Source of the DNA: Venturia oleaginea
Taxonomy: Eukaryota > Ascomycota > Dothideomycetes > Venturiales > Venturiaceae
Direction: 5' to 3'
DNA length: 64,000 nucleotides
Assembly (NCBI GenBank): GCA_013176395.1
Contig: JABMLP010000008.1
Span: 434,001-498,000, forward strand
Part shown: piece by piece, positions 1 through 10,317 of the stretch
Layout: each line of letters starts with the position of its first letter
How positions within the stretch are numbered: the first letter of the stretch is position 1
The notes under the pieces: model-generated
Told to the model about the DNA's origin: nothing
Database searches by the model: none
Seen by the model: the letters and a program-made list of their open reading frames with translations, nothing else
Program-made: the position numbers and the translations under genes

Positions 1-1826
1 TTGACCCAAGCGCCAATGGATGTATCATGGCAGATGAAATGGGGCTTGGCAAGACAGTGAGTGCACTTAGATAGTTCCGTGCTTGGTCACTAACAAATAT
101 AGTTACAATGTATCGCCTTGATGTGGACGCTTCTCAAACAATCTCCGGACGCCGGTAAACCAACGATACAAAAGGCTGTCATTGCCTGCCCTTCCAGTTT
201 GGTGCGCAATTGGGCGAATGAGCTGGTGAAATGGCTAGGTCCCGATGCAATTCATCCTTTCGCGATCGACGGCAAGGCCACCAAAGAAGAACTCATACAA
301 CAATTGAAGCAATGGTCTATAGCATCTGGTCGAACTGTCGTGCGACCTGTTCTCATCGTGTCTTACGAAACCCTGCGGCTCTACGCCGATCAGCTGGCTC
401 AAACACCCATTGGACTAATGCTCTGCGACGAGGGCCATCGCCTGAAGAATGGCGACAGCCAGACCTTCACTGCTCTCAACGGACTGAACGTGCAAAAGCG
501 TGTGATCCTATCAGGAACACCAATTCAGAACGATTTATCGGAATATTTCTCGCTTCTCAACTTTGCGAACCCAAATTATCTTGGAACGCGCGCAGACTTC
601 CGCAAGAAATACGAAATTCCAATCCTGCGCGGCCGGGACGCTGCAGGAACCGATGCAGACCAGAAAAAGGGTAATGAGCGCCTGGCTGGATTGCTTACTT
701 TGGTCAATAAGTTCATCATCCGCCGAACAAACGATATTTTATCAAAGTACTTGCCTGTCAAGTACGAACATGTTGTATTCTGTGGTTTAGCCCCGTTTCA
801 AAAGAAGCTATACAATCATTTCGTTCAGTCTCCGGACGTCAAGAGCCTTCTTCGTGGCAAAGGTAGCCAACCGCTCAAAGCTATTGGCATGCTCAAGAAG
901 CTGTGCAATCATCCCGACCTTTTGGACTTGCCTTCCGATTTACCTGGAAGCGAAGAGTTCTTTCCGGAAGACTTTGTGCCCAAGGACGCTCGTGGCAGAG
1001 ATCGCGATGTGAAATCCTGGTATTCAGGGAAAATGGTGGTCCTTGATCGGTAGGTATCTGGTTTAATTCATACAGCAAACTCTAACTAAGGTTATGTAGG
1101 ATGCTGGCTCGTATACGCGCCGATACCAATGATAAAATCGTGCTCATCTCTAATTACACCCAAACTTTGGATATTTTCGACAAGCTTTGCCGCTCCCGGA
1201 ATTATGGTGTGCTTCGACTTGATGGCACGATGAATGTCAATAAGCGTCAGAAATTGGTCGACAAGTTCAACGATCCAGAGGGCCAAGAGTTCGTCTTTTT
1301 GCTTAGTAGCAAGGCTGGAGGTTGTGGTCTTAATCTTATTGGCGCAAACCGGCTGGTTCTATTCGACCCGGATTGGAACCCCGCTGCAGATCAGCAGGCT
1401 CTTGCTCGTGTTTGGCGAGATGGACAGAAGAAGGATTGTTTCGTTTATCGATTCATAGCCACAGGCACTATCGAAGAGAAGATCTTCCAACGCCAAAGTC
1501 ACAAACAATCTCTGTCATCATGCGTTGTTGACTCGGCTGAAGACGTGGAGAGGCACTTTAGCTTGGACTCGTTGAGAGAGCTCTTCCAGTATAGAGACAA
1601 CACGAGAAGCGACACACACGACACATTCAAGTGTAAGAGGTGTAGAGCCTCGGATGGTAGACAGCACATCAAGGCACAGGCCATGCTATATGGCGACACC
1701 AGCACATGGAATCACTTTGTCAATGATGGAAAGGATGGACCCTTGGGAAGAATACAGGATTTGTTGCTGCGCCAAGAAACCTCAGAGAAGGATGTCAGCG
1801 CGGTGTTTCAGTACATCAGTCACTAA
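1..1826 (+). CDS. rad54: RAD54 DNA-repair translocase, 3' part
   Basis: SNF2-family ATPase of homologous recombination; it works with Rad51 on chromatin and in D-loops. The gene runs in from the left edge. Exons are 1-56, 103-1049 and 1100-1826; the introns (57-102, 1050-1099) have CTAAC branch sites. The first exon encodes the Walker A segment DEMGLGKT, followed by the Walker B-type box DEGHRLKN, motif [11 protein letters not shown], and motifs V/VI (KAGGCGLNL, then ARVWRDGQ with the arginine finger). The Rad54-specific C-terminus carries a Cys-x2-Cys near FKCKRC and ends VFQYISH. About 575 residues are visible and the N-terminal region lies outside the window. The motif order and the C-terminal tail favour Rad54 over other SNF2 members. 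The frame has no break. Confidence 0.95.
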
Positions 1827-3133
1827 AAAGGTTGATAGGTAAACACAAGCCATACTCAATCAATAGACACCTATCTTTGCCACGGCCGAACGATGTGTTT
1901 CCTCACAAGGTTTTGAGTTTTTATGCTTATCCTTCACGCTCCCTCAAACACATTTTGCGACATGCCTACAGTAATATCTCACCTGCGTCCCGGATGCCTC
2001 TTTAGCTTATCGACAGCACTCAGAAACACGTTATTGACATGCAGCCTAGCGTTCTGTCGGGCTCCCGCATTGATGGCCTCGCAGGGATCAGTTCTTAGCA
2101 CTCCACGCGGAAGCTTGAGCACGACCGATATGCTTGGAACTTGTCACACCTGATCGGTGGACTCGAAAGTGGCAGTGTGTGGAGAGGCTCGATTGCCTGA
2201 CCTCCACCTCACATTTGCGTCGTACAGAGGATAGATCTCTTGACATTGCTAGCCAGTGATTTAAGGCTGAGAGGTCGCTTGCTGAGAGAATGAGTCAAGT
2301 TGACAATAATGTGGTGACATAAATAAGGTGACGAGGGTAGTACTGACAACTGTGGATCAATTTAAGTCTGGTATATGGAAGACATAACACAACCCTGTAC
2401 GAGTTGAGGTTAAATTCCTGCCATCAATACATATATGCGTGGGCTATGTATGCCTGATAGTCCGAATCTGGTCGAGACCAATGTCACTGATGATCAGCGG
2501 TATCTTTTCATAAGAGAGCTTGAGCATATTAAGACAATTCTTAAGGGAAAATTTGCATGTGAGGCGAAAGCTTCTGGTGAGCGGCAGCTCAGGTGGAAAT
2601 TTCTCAGAAGTGATTGCGATTGGTTTTCGATCGATGTACTACACTGCCTGTCGTCCAGGTGGAAACTGTTAGCCGCAAGAACGACACTAACCATGAAGTT
2701 TAGTTTGCATAAACACCTGTTTCTTGGAAAGCGCCACTAAACCCTAAGTTTAATCTTTCACCTACGCATTGAATGTTTGAAACTTCAGTGGAAACATGTT
2801 TGGTAGCTAGAAAGGTACTTTCCGCCGCGGTCTCAAGCGCATAGATCGCGGCAAAGGCCAATTTATCTCAGTAATTCAGTCTAAGACTCACTTTGAGAGG
2901 TGAAATCGTCCCACGTCGTTCATCCCGCCTGCATATCCTGTTTAGCCTCCTTATGCAGTCGAGGTTTTGAACCTCTCTCCGGCCCAAGCCACTGTTTTGA
3001 ACAGAAGACCAATTATTTTCACCGTATTAGTGGTGGATCTCCAATGCTCAAAGTTATATCCTGGTACCGCGCTGTTTCTGGATGTCAAATTCTCTGCTGG
3101 CTCCAGTCTTTTGGCGAACGATAAATAGCTATC
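1827..3133. other. Intergenic, no supported gene
   Basis: About 1.3 kb between RAD54 and the next plus-strand gene. An open frame of 101 codons (about 2,435-2,740, +) has no recognisable motif, no flanking splice signals and a run of frame-shadow ORFs opposite it; I do not call it. It should contain the 3' end of RAD54 and the promoter of the following gene. Confidence 0.5.
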
Positions 3134-3178
3134 ATGACGTGGAAAGTATGATTTTTTGTAAGTCTCGAATTCTACACG

Positions 3179-4266
3179 ATGCCTTCTCTTTGGATGATCA
3201 AAGCGAAAACTAATGTTCTTCTCCAGCAGAAATCGGCGCAGTTACAGAAGAGGTTTAAGAGAGATAGCTGGGAAGGACATAAGGGAATTGAACTTTCGCC
3301 GAGGAGGGAAAAATTCGAAGAGCAAAGACGGGCAATAAGATGGCTACCGCTTTTGCCGGCAGTTTTCGCGTTGGTGGCATTGACGTTGTCGTTTTGTTGT
3401 GTGTTGGCTGGGTCAAGGCCGGGATATATGGATGATTATGCGATTCTCACTGTGAGTCTATCTTCTCAAACGCATGATGAAATGTAAACTAACCTCATCA
3501 GCTCAATACCTCGTCCATCGGTCTCGACCTTGTCAAACCTCCAGCACACAATACACCCTCCACCGAAGTAACCCCCCTTTCCTCCCTCATCAACCCCCTC
3601 CTAAGCACCTCCCAAACCGTCTTCAACAAAATCACCTCATTCTTTGCCAAAAAGGCCGGACTGCAAGATTTCTACTCCATCCACATGATGAACTACTGCT
3701 ACGGCACCTACAACCTCGACAGCACCTCCCTCGACAAAACAGTCAGCGGCTGTTCCACCCGCACCGTCCTCTTTGCCTTCGACCCAATACCCATCCTCCA
3801 AAAAGCCTTCGACAAAGCAAATATAAACCTAGCTGTCGAACAACTGAATTGGCCCCAAGCGCTTCAAGACGGTATCTCCCAGTTAAAAATGATATCACAT
3901 CTCGCCTTCGCAACCTACACCATCTCCATCATCTTCTCCTTCTTCACGATTTCCGCATGTGCTTACTGGATGTCTCCGTATTCGTGTGGGAGTAGACGGG
4001 TTGTGGCGTTGACGTTTGGTTTGGCAGGGACGGCGTGTGGGACGTTGTTTGGGGCGAGTGTGATGATTACGATGATGATGGAGAAGGGGAGCTGGCTTGT
4101 GGAGAAGTATGGGAGTCCGGTTGGGGTTTCGGTGGGGAGGGGGAATGGGTTTTTGGCTCTTACTTGGAGTGGAACTTTGATAGCTTTTGTGGGGGTGGTG
4201 GCTGTGGGTGGGGAGTGTTTCACGAGGAGGAATCGGGAGGCTATTAGGGTGTTTTTTGAAAAGTAG
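3179..4266 (+). CDS. SUR7/PalI-family four-pass membrane protein
   Basis: Two exons, 3179-3451 and 3502-4266 (intron GTGAGT...CAG), give 345 residues. The layout is that of the fungal SUR7/PalI family (eisosome or cortical-patch proteins and pH-signalling relatives): a basic cytosolic N-terminus, a first membrane span near residues 58-78, a long extracellular loop with a conserved-looking MNYCYG stretch and a second Cys, then three more spans (about 225-250, 260-285, 305-325). The start is uncertain. A strong intron 3' end (ACTAAT branch, CTCCAG at 3221-3226) lies inside the called N-terminus. It could pair with GTATGA at 3146 in phase, giving a start at ATG 3134 (MTWK...). The family assignment does not depend on this choice; the exact cellular role cannot be read from the sequence. 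Confidence 0.75.
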
Positions 4267-4633
4267 GGACGTATCGTTCTCTTCTCAATTGTTTTCGATC
4301 ATCGTTTTAATATTTTCTTTTTCTTTTGTGGTGGACAGAATCATGTGGTGTGGTCCACGTGCGCTGAGATGGTTTGATTGAAGCAGTCAATTCAACAACG
4401 TTATCAGTTCCCTCACGATGCAAAATGCCAGCCGGCGGGAGTATTAACCATCAATGTCTATGTCGAGATGAATTGTTGCTCAAGTGTCGCACGTAGCGAA
4501 GTTTTGCCTAGCAGCTGTAAGCTTGCTACTACTCCCTACTGCTTCCGCGATATTTTGTGCAAGTGGCCATTAAGAGAAGAGTGGCGCGTTGAAGCGTGAA
4601 CCAAAACTGATTTGGTATAAAAAGATGAATACA

Positions 4634-5236
4634 CTACCGCTCTCTCTTAGGATCCAAATATTTCCCCAATATCCCTCCAGTCTGCTCCATCGCACCAATA
4701 TCCTGACTCTGTTTCGCAGTCCCACTCATCGAATCAGGATCAATAGTCCGATCCTGTCGTCCCCTCCTCCCAGGCACCTCACCCGCATGCGAGAAAGCCC
4801 TCAAATCCTTATAACTCACCACCTCCAACGCCCTCTCATGTGTGGCATGGATATGCACCTCAGGCATATCTTCCTTTTTCAGTTCTCCAGCCTTCGCAGC
4901 TTCCATTGCCTCTTTCCAGCGCGCGGCGCAGAGACACCACTTCATGCCTGGTTTGACGCCTGCGGATTCTAGATTGTTGCCGCGGCTGTTCGTGAAATCG
5001 AGGAATCCTTTTGATACGGTTGCGGCAATGGTGTGGTTTCCTGAGTCGGACGGGTCGCTGCGGCAGTAGCCATCTCTGTAATAGCCAACGGGTGGGTCTT
5101 TTGAGAAGAGGGAAAGGCGGCCCCCGGCCACTGAGAAGTTGTGTCAGTAACTTTTCTTCGACCTTTTGGTGATCCGATACATGCCGTTATTATTCTCCAT
5201 AGTTGGCTTCGTGGAAGTTTGGGGTTTTGTTGCCAT
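4634..5236 (-). CDS. DUF2237-family protein
   Basis: Small protein of the widespread DUF2237 family, for which no reaction is established. Exons are 5236-5185 and 5130-4634, giving 182 residues. Family marks are GYYRDGYC near the start of the domain, a GNHTIAA strand, the KWCLCAARW Cys pair, and a closing block VHIHATHERALEVV. The 54-nt intron (5131-5184) begins GCATGT rather than GT and ends CTCAG, with a CTGAC branch site. Using this GC donor in phase 1 gives NNVAGGRLS at the junction, which matches the family's usual Asn-Val-x-Gly-Gly entry; no GT donor keeps the frame. Without exon 1 the frame starts at a GTG. A short hydrophilic N-terminal extension (about 17 residues) precedes the domain. 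Confidence 0.85.
5131..5184 (-). other. GC-AG intron in the DUF2237 gene
   Basis: On the minus strand the donor reads AACG|GCATGT and the acceptor CTTCTCAG, 54 nt apart, with TTACTGAC as branch site. The nearest GT alternatives put the downstream domain out of frame. Confidence 0.65.
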
Positions 5237-5850
5237 CTTGTTTGTGGTATGTTCTTCTTGGCGTGTTATAATAAGTCAAGTGGATGTATCTAGATGCTCC
5301 GAGTCATCAAACATAGACAAAGAAGAAGTAGAGTGATGGAGGAGAAGAGGAAGAATCTCAGTCCTAGTGTTAGCATCAATTCATGACGTCGATCCAACGA
5401 AGCTCTCTATCCGAATAAGGCATCGAGTCTAGCCATGAAAGGCACTTCTACAAACACCCTCGACGTAGCTGATCGATATCGATTAATTCCTAGTAATCTG
5501 GTTCTGAAAACTCGCCAGAAATTTATCGATAGCGATCCCAAGTTCAGAGACTGTTTATAGACGTTCATATTGATAAGTTCGAAGGCAGTAAAGGGACATC
5601 AATTAGAGGCCTTGCTCAACAACTTCCAATGCGCTGGATTGATGACGTTCCTTTCCTGATATCTGGCATCATGACTCGGAGTCCACGAGCTAATGCAGGT
5701 CCCGGTATCTTACAATCCGGAGGAGAGCTTGAGAGTTGAGACTGTTGAAAGTGTTATTCTCTGTTGATATCACATGGTAAGGGAAAAAGACGTCGTAAAC
5801 AGGTCGTGAAAGCGAACAATAAAGGCTGTATTCTGTGTGTAATTGTTGTT
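5237..5850. other. Intergenic, no supported gene
   Basis: Promoter side of the DUF2237 gene, then about 500 bp without a believable coding segment. The 5' part of the copper-ATPase pseudogene may begin here but I cannot recognise it before about 5,850. Confidence 0.4.
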
Positions 5851-7046
5851 GTTCGAAGTCTACAAAGACTGGATGAAAGGACCACCATCAAAGAGCTTCA
5901 CGCTTTGTGGTCTTCGAGGAGCAAGGTTCCCGTTCTGCGGCGATTTGTTGATGTCTGCCGGAAGTAAGTAAACACTAGAAGTTTTGGGATCCATTGACTT
6001 ACGATTGACAGCATCTGTGGTCGCTATGCTTGCTTTGAACGCGCAGAAATCTGCGTCAGACAATATGGCCAAACCGATGCAGTATGACACCCACACTTTT
6101 CTTCTTAGCTGGCCGCTACCTGGAGGCATACAGCAAATCGAAGATCGGCAACCCTTTTACGATCCTTGAAAATTCCAGACTTGAGAAAGCCTTGCTTCTG
6201 GGCTCAGATGGTGACGTCGAGAAGCCGACAATCTTGACGATCGATGTCGAAAGAATTGAAATCGAACTGCTTGGGCCTGGAGATACAGTTCGAGTTCCTC
6301 ATGGTGCTTCCTCGCCAGCAGTCTCAATACTGGTCTCATGAGGAACGGTCTTTGACGAAAGTCTACTAATCGGGTAGAGTCACCAAGATCACTGGTCATC
6401 AGAAATACGCCGGCCCGATCCACACCGGAGAGCCAGTCAAGATTCAAATGACCGCAATCACAGGCACTTTAACGCTAGATGAAATCGTCCAAATTGTCTG
6501 AGAAGCTCAAATGAAGCCTACATCATCCTTGGGAAAGAACCGCAAATATTACGACTGAGGCTGGGACAAAGTGGCATCCTTCCAGCCGGCTACTGCGAAA
6601 CCGAAACTGATGGATGGGCTCTACAACTTGCTATTGCGGTTTCATCAGTGCTTGTCCTTGCCCGCCATCACTCTCACCGCTCCAACTACCTTATTCGTGG
6701 GGTATGGACTAGCAGCTCAGCATGGTATTGTGGTCAAAGGCCGGTTAAGCATTCCAAGAAGTGTCCGTACTGGAGGTAGTCGTATCCAATGAGCCAGGTA
6801 CATTGACTATTGACTGAGGTGGGCATCCATAGTGATATACCATGATATCGTGGCATGTGGTCCGGATGAAATCGGCGTCATATGGACTATTTCCCGAATC
6901 CCCGAAGAGTTATCCAATGGCTAAGGTCATCGCTGCGTTTCGTGCAGAGACTTCTTGCGCTCCAATCTTTGGTTCCAAGTGGAAGAAATCCCAGGTTGTG
7001 GTTTCAACGGAATATTCACCGTGCGCACACAAATGGAAACGTTGTA

Positions 7047-8861
7047 ACGTATTCCACCATCGAGCGGGTCAGTTTATGCCAAGACCAGCTGCTCCCTTAT
7101 CAACACAATATGTCTCAACAACAAAACGCGCAATCATCTAACAGAGAAGGCAGAATCCAGCTTGCCCTTTCTGCCTACAATACCCACCAATTCCGAAGCC
7201 TCCGGCGCGCTGCTGAGGCGTTTGATATACCTCCTTCAACATTAACTAGGCGATATAACGGAATTACGTATCGCCTAGATACTCGCAACGCCCGACACAA
7301 GCTCACTACGACTGAAGAGCAGACAATTGTCCAATATATCCTCGACCTCGATTCGCGAGGATTCGCGCCCCGGCTGTGTGAGGTAGCAGATATGGCGGAT
7401 AAACTACTGGGTGTACGCGGTGGAGAGCCAGTAGGGAAAAACTGGGCTGAGAGGTTCATAACGCGCTCAGATGAGCTCAAGATGGCCTTCAATCGAGCTA
7501 AGGATAGGCAGAGGATACTACAGGAAGATCCAGAGATTATTGGCGCGTGGTTCAAGCTCGTTACAGACACCAAGGCAAAGTACGGTATCCACGACGAGGA
7601 TACGCACAACTTTGACGAGATTGGCTTCCAGATGGGCGTTATTGGGTCAATGAAGGTCGTCACAGCTTCTGAAAGACGTACACGGCCTAATTTAATCCAG
7701 CCAGGCGATCGCGAGTGGGTTACAATTATCCAGAGCATCTGCGCCGCTGGGTATGCGACCCCGCCCTTCATTATCTACAAAGGACGCGTTCATATTTCTG
7801 CGTGGTATGAGGAGGCAGATATACCACGGAATTGGAAGCTCTCGGTCTCTGAGAACGGCTGGACAAATAACGCGCTTGGTCTTGAGTGGTTGAAGCACTT
7901 TAACGCGTATACAAAGGCGCGGCAGGTGGGGGTATACAGGCTGCTTATTTTGGACGGCCATGAGAGCCATCTCAGCCAGGATTTCAAGGACTACTGCCTC
8001 GAAAACAAGATTATAACCCTCTGCATGCCATCGCACTCGTCGCATATACTCCAGCCCCTTGACGTGGTCTGCTTCTCGCCGTTGAAGCGCAAGTACTCCC
8101 AACGCGTCCGGGACTTGGCACGCCGACGCGTGTACCATATCAACAAGGAAGGCTTTCGCCCTGCCTTCAAAGACGCGTTTTTCGACGTGTTTACGAAAGA
8201 GAACTGTCAAAAGGCTTTTGAGGCAGTAGGGCTAGTCCCTATCGACGCGCAGGTGGTGTTGGATCGCCTTGAAGTACGGCTACGAACCCCGCCAGAAACC
8301 CATCTCCCAGAAACGCCGTGGCAGTCCAAGACTCCAAGTAATACTTATGAATTTGGATCCCAATCCAAGCTCGTAAGCGAGTCTTTTACTCGGTCACCAG
8401 TTACTGCGCAGGCAGGCTTTTCCCAGCTTGTTAAGGGCGCTGAATTGATGCTACACCAAAACGCTCTGCTTGTTGCGCGTAACCGCGAGCTTGAAGATCA
8501 ATTAGCAGTAACAACGAACCGAAAATGGCGCAAAAGGAAGTGGATCCAGCAAGGTGGTACTATTGAGTATGGGACTGGAGCAGCGCAGGTAGCTGCAGAG
8601 GCGTCTATAGCGCCTCAGGGATCAAAGAAGGCTCGTGGTAGTGGTGGTCAAGAAACAGCCCGACCAATTCAACGGCGCTGTAGGAACTGCAGCGCAGCTG
8701 GGCATAATGCGCGAACTTGTAAAAAAGATATCAAGATATCTTCTGAATCAGATAGCAGCACGACGGACTTAGAATCTATTGTTGATAGCGATTAAATTGA
8801 AGAGTCGTAACATAAGTTGGTCGTGCCAAGCCTTTTTGACCCGCTCGATGGTGGAATACGT
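7047..8861 (+). mobile_element. Fot1/pogo-like DNA transposon, complete
   Basis: 1,815-bp element flanked by TA (7045-7046 and 8862-8863), the target duplication of the Tc1/mariner-pogo superfamily. The terminal inverted repeats start ACGTATTCCACCATCGAGCG and match for about 25 bp; beyond that they diverge, but both ends carry a GGCTTGGCA/GCCAAGACC-like subterminal motif. It contains one intact transposase frame and sits inside the copper-ATPase pseudogene. Identical termini and an unbroken frame suggest a recent insertion. Confidence 0.93.
7110..8795 (+). CDS. Fot1/pogo-like DDE transposase with C-terminal zinc knuckle
   Basis: 561 residues from ATG 7110 (MSQQQNAQ), without introns. N-terminal HTH/psq-type and CENP-B-type DNA-binding part (about residues 15-130, including RRAAEAFDIPPSTLTRRY and NWAERFITR). 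The DDE_1 catalytic core has its three acids visible in NFDEIGFQMG, LLILDGHESH and SHILQPLDVV. A basic stretch RKWRKRKW comes late, followed by a CCHC knuckle C-x2-C-x4-H-x4-C in CRNCSAAGHNARTC and an acidic Ser-rich tail. The frame is open further upstream (to about 6,882), but this belongs to the flanking pseudogene and the ATG inside the element is the plausible start. All catalytic residues are present, so the element could be autonomous. Confidence 0.92.
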   Translation: MSQQQNAQSSNREGRIQLALSAYNTHQFRSLRRAAEAFDIPPSTLTRRYNGITYRLDTRNARHKLTTTEEQTIVQYILDLDSRGFAPRLCEVADMADKLLGVRGGEPVGKNWAERFITRSDELKMAFNRAKDRQRILQEDPEIIGAWFKLVTDTKAKYGIHDEDTHNFDEIGFQMGVIGSMKVVTASERRTRPNLIQPGDREWVTIIQSICAAGYATPPFIIYKGRVHISAWYEEADIPRNWKLSVSENGWTNNALGLEWLKHFNAYTKARQVGVYRLLILDGHESHLSQDFKDYCLENKIITLCMPSHSSHILQPLDVVCFSPLKRKYSQRVRDLARRRVYHINKEGFRPAFKDAFFDVFTKENCQKAFEAVGLVPIDAQVVLDRLEVRLRTPPETHLPETPWQSKTPSNTYEFGSQSKLVSESFTRSPVTAQAGFSQLVKGAELMLHQNALLVARNRELEDQLAVTTNRKWRKRKWIQQGGTIEYGTGAAQVAAEASIAPQGSKKARGSGGQETARPIQRRCRNCSAAGHNARTCKKDIKISSESDSSTTDLESIVDSD

Positions 8862-9551
8862 TATGTGAAGTTGCAATCGGCATCGAAGTGCTTACCACCC
8901 TCAGTTCCCCAGTGCCCCTATCGTCTTTCGACAGGACCGCTATCTGTAAGACTGCCAGAAACAGCATCGTCCTTGTATCTCTCCGCTGCCCTGCTCTGAG
9001 TGTAATCCCCACCTCATTTCGTTTGAACGATCAATTCGCAATTACCAATCCTTTCGCTTCAAAGCTCCCTTCGTGATTCCGCCCTCTAAAAACAATGTTT
9101 AGTCATCTAGATGATAGTAGGCGACAATTTCACCATCGCCCAAGAGGCGGCAGGCTCCTTCGGGATGTCATCGACAAACATCATCGCTAGTGTCCTCCCA
9201 TCAGAGGAGCCCGAAGGAAATAGCTGACTACCGTTACACGCTCCAAAACACCACAACAAACCCGTGAGAGCCATCGCAGCAATGGCAGGTGATGGCATAA
9301 CGATGCACCCACTCTCATTGCTGCCGACGCCGGCATCGCTATAGGCTATGGTTCAGACGTCACCCTCTCTTCGGCCAACTCTCATGAATCAACCTTCTCA
9401 AATATACTTGCAATTTTGCTGGGGGTTGGTTTACAGGATCGTTTTGCCATCGATCGCGGCTGAACGTTTCTATTCTGTTCATAGTCTGGTCATAAGAACG
9501 ATTTTGACTGGGATCGAGTTTCGACTGACGAAGAAGAGGTGGAGGAAATGA

Positions 9552-10317
9552 ACACGACTTGATGTTTGAAGAAAAGGTTTGTTTATAGACGGCCATGTCC
9601 CGATATTATCTTGGCAAGTACTGATAGCTTTCATACGCCATCTTACTTTGATCTTCATTGGACGTGTCGCGCAAGCATTTCTGGGACTGCGCGCAATCTT
9701 GGGGATGGTCACCATTTCTGTTTCCTTACACCCAACCAAATTTGTGTTGAACTTCGGCGTTATTGACGTAGTGGCTTCATTCTCTACGCTTGTCAATAAC
9801 CGTTGCGCAACTGTCGCTTTCCAATTTCACGCAAAGATGTTTGGCTAAACATTTTTCGCAAAGGATCAACGTTTTGTGCACATGATATAGTTGTGCGGCT
9901 TAATTATTGTCGAGGCAAACAGCACGACATTGACGGTAGTGAGCGAGAATTCGCCAAACAGCTGTGAATTATTCTGCAGTGCCCGTCTCTAAAAGAGCGC
10001 TCGGATGTCCGGGACTTCGTTGTGCTGCAACTGATCTCGTTGATGTATTTAACCCTGGTGCTACAGTTGAAGAGAGGGTTGTTGTCTCCCGCAGATGACT
10101 TGATATTGCACCGTTGATATACTCCACAAGGCTCTTGAGAACCACGGTCTTTTCGAACCAGGAACGTCAGGCCATGTCGTGCTGGAGGATGCGAGACTAT
10201 TTGAACAAGCTTATTGCAACGTTTCTACCACTTATTCCAAAGTTGGCAATCATCCCTTTGGCTTTGTACCTTCCATCTCTCGTTCGCAAGCCCCTGGACT
10301 AGAAGCCCATCCTCAGA
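9552..10317. other. Intergenic, no supported gene
   Basis: Between the ATPase pseudogene and the secreted-protein gene. Several short frames exist, none with motifs or in-phase splice sites. It may hold further unrecognisable pseudogene DNA and the promoter of the next gene. Confidence 0.4.

Larger units (their letters stand above)
5850..9551 (+). pseudogene. Copper-type P1B ATPase pseudogene, split by a transposon
   Basis: Remains of a fungal heavy-metal P-type ATPase are scattered over all three frames with many stops. Recognisable pieces in order are: a membrane/actuator segment ending FLAGRYLEAYSKSK (about 6,100); VTKITGHQKYAG of the actuator domain (about 6,380-6,430); LTAPTTLFVGYGLAAQHG after the CPC helix (about 6,670-6,740), with CPC itself lost to a frameshift; the phosphorylation loop, where DKTGTLT now reads NEPGTLT (6788-6808), so the phosphorylated Asp is gone; then EIGVIWTISRIP (about 6,870-6,900). 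A Fot1-like element interrupts at TA 7045-7046. The frame resumes at 8862 with GDNFTIAQEAA, a VLPSE segment (about 9,119-9,230), MAGDGI (about 9,282) and a final membrane stretch WGLVYRIVLPSIAA (about 9,420-9,460). It is dead on both sides of the insertion, so decay is not due to the transposon alone. The 5' end is uncertain. Confidence 0.85.

Noticed and set aside
2435..2740. 101-codon frame, plus strand
   Set aside because: No homology-like motif, no intron context, no conserved features; could be chance.
7175..7771. 198-codon open frame on the minus strand
   Set aside because: Shadow of the transposase gene; no motifs.
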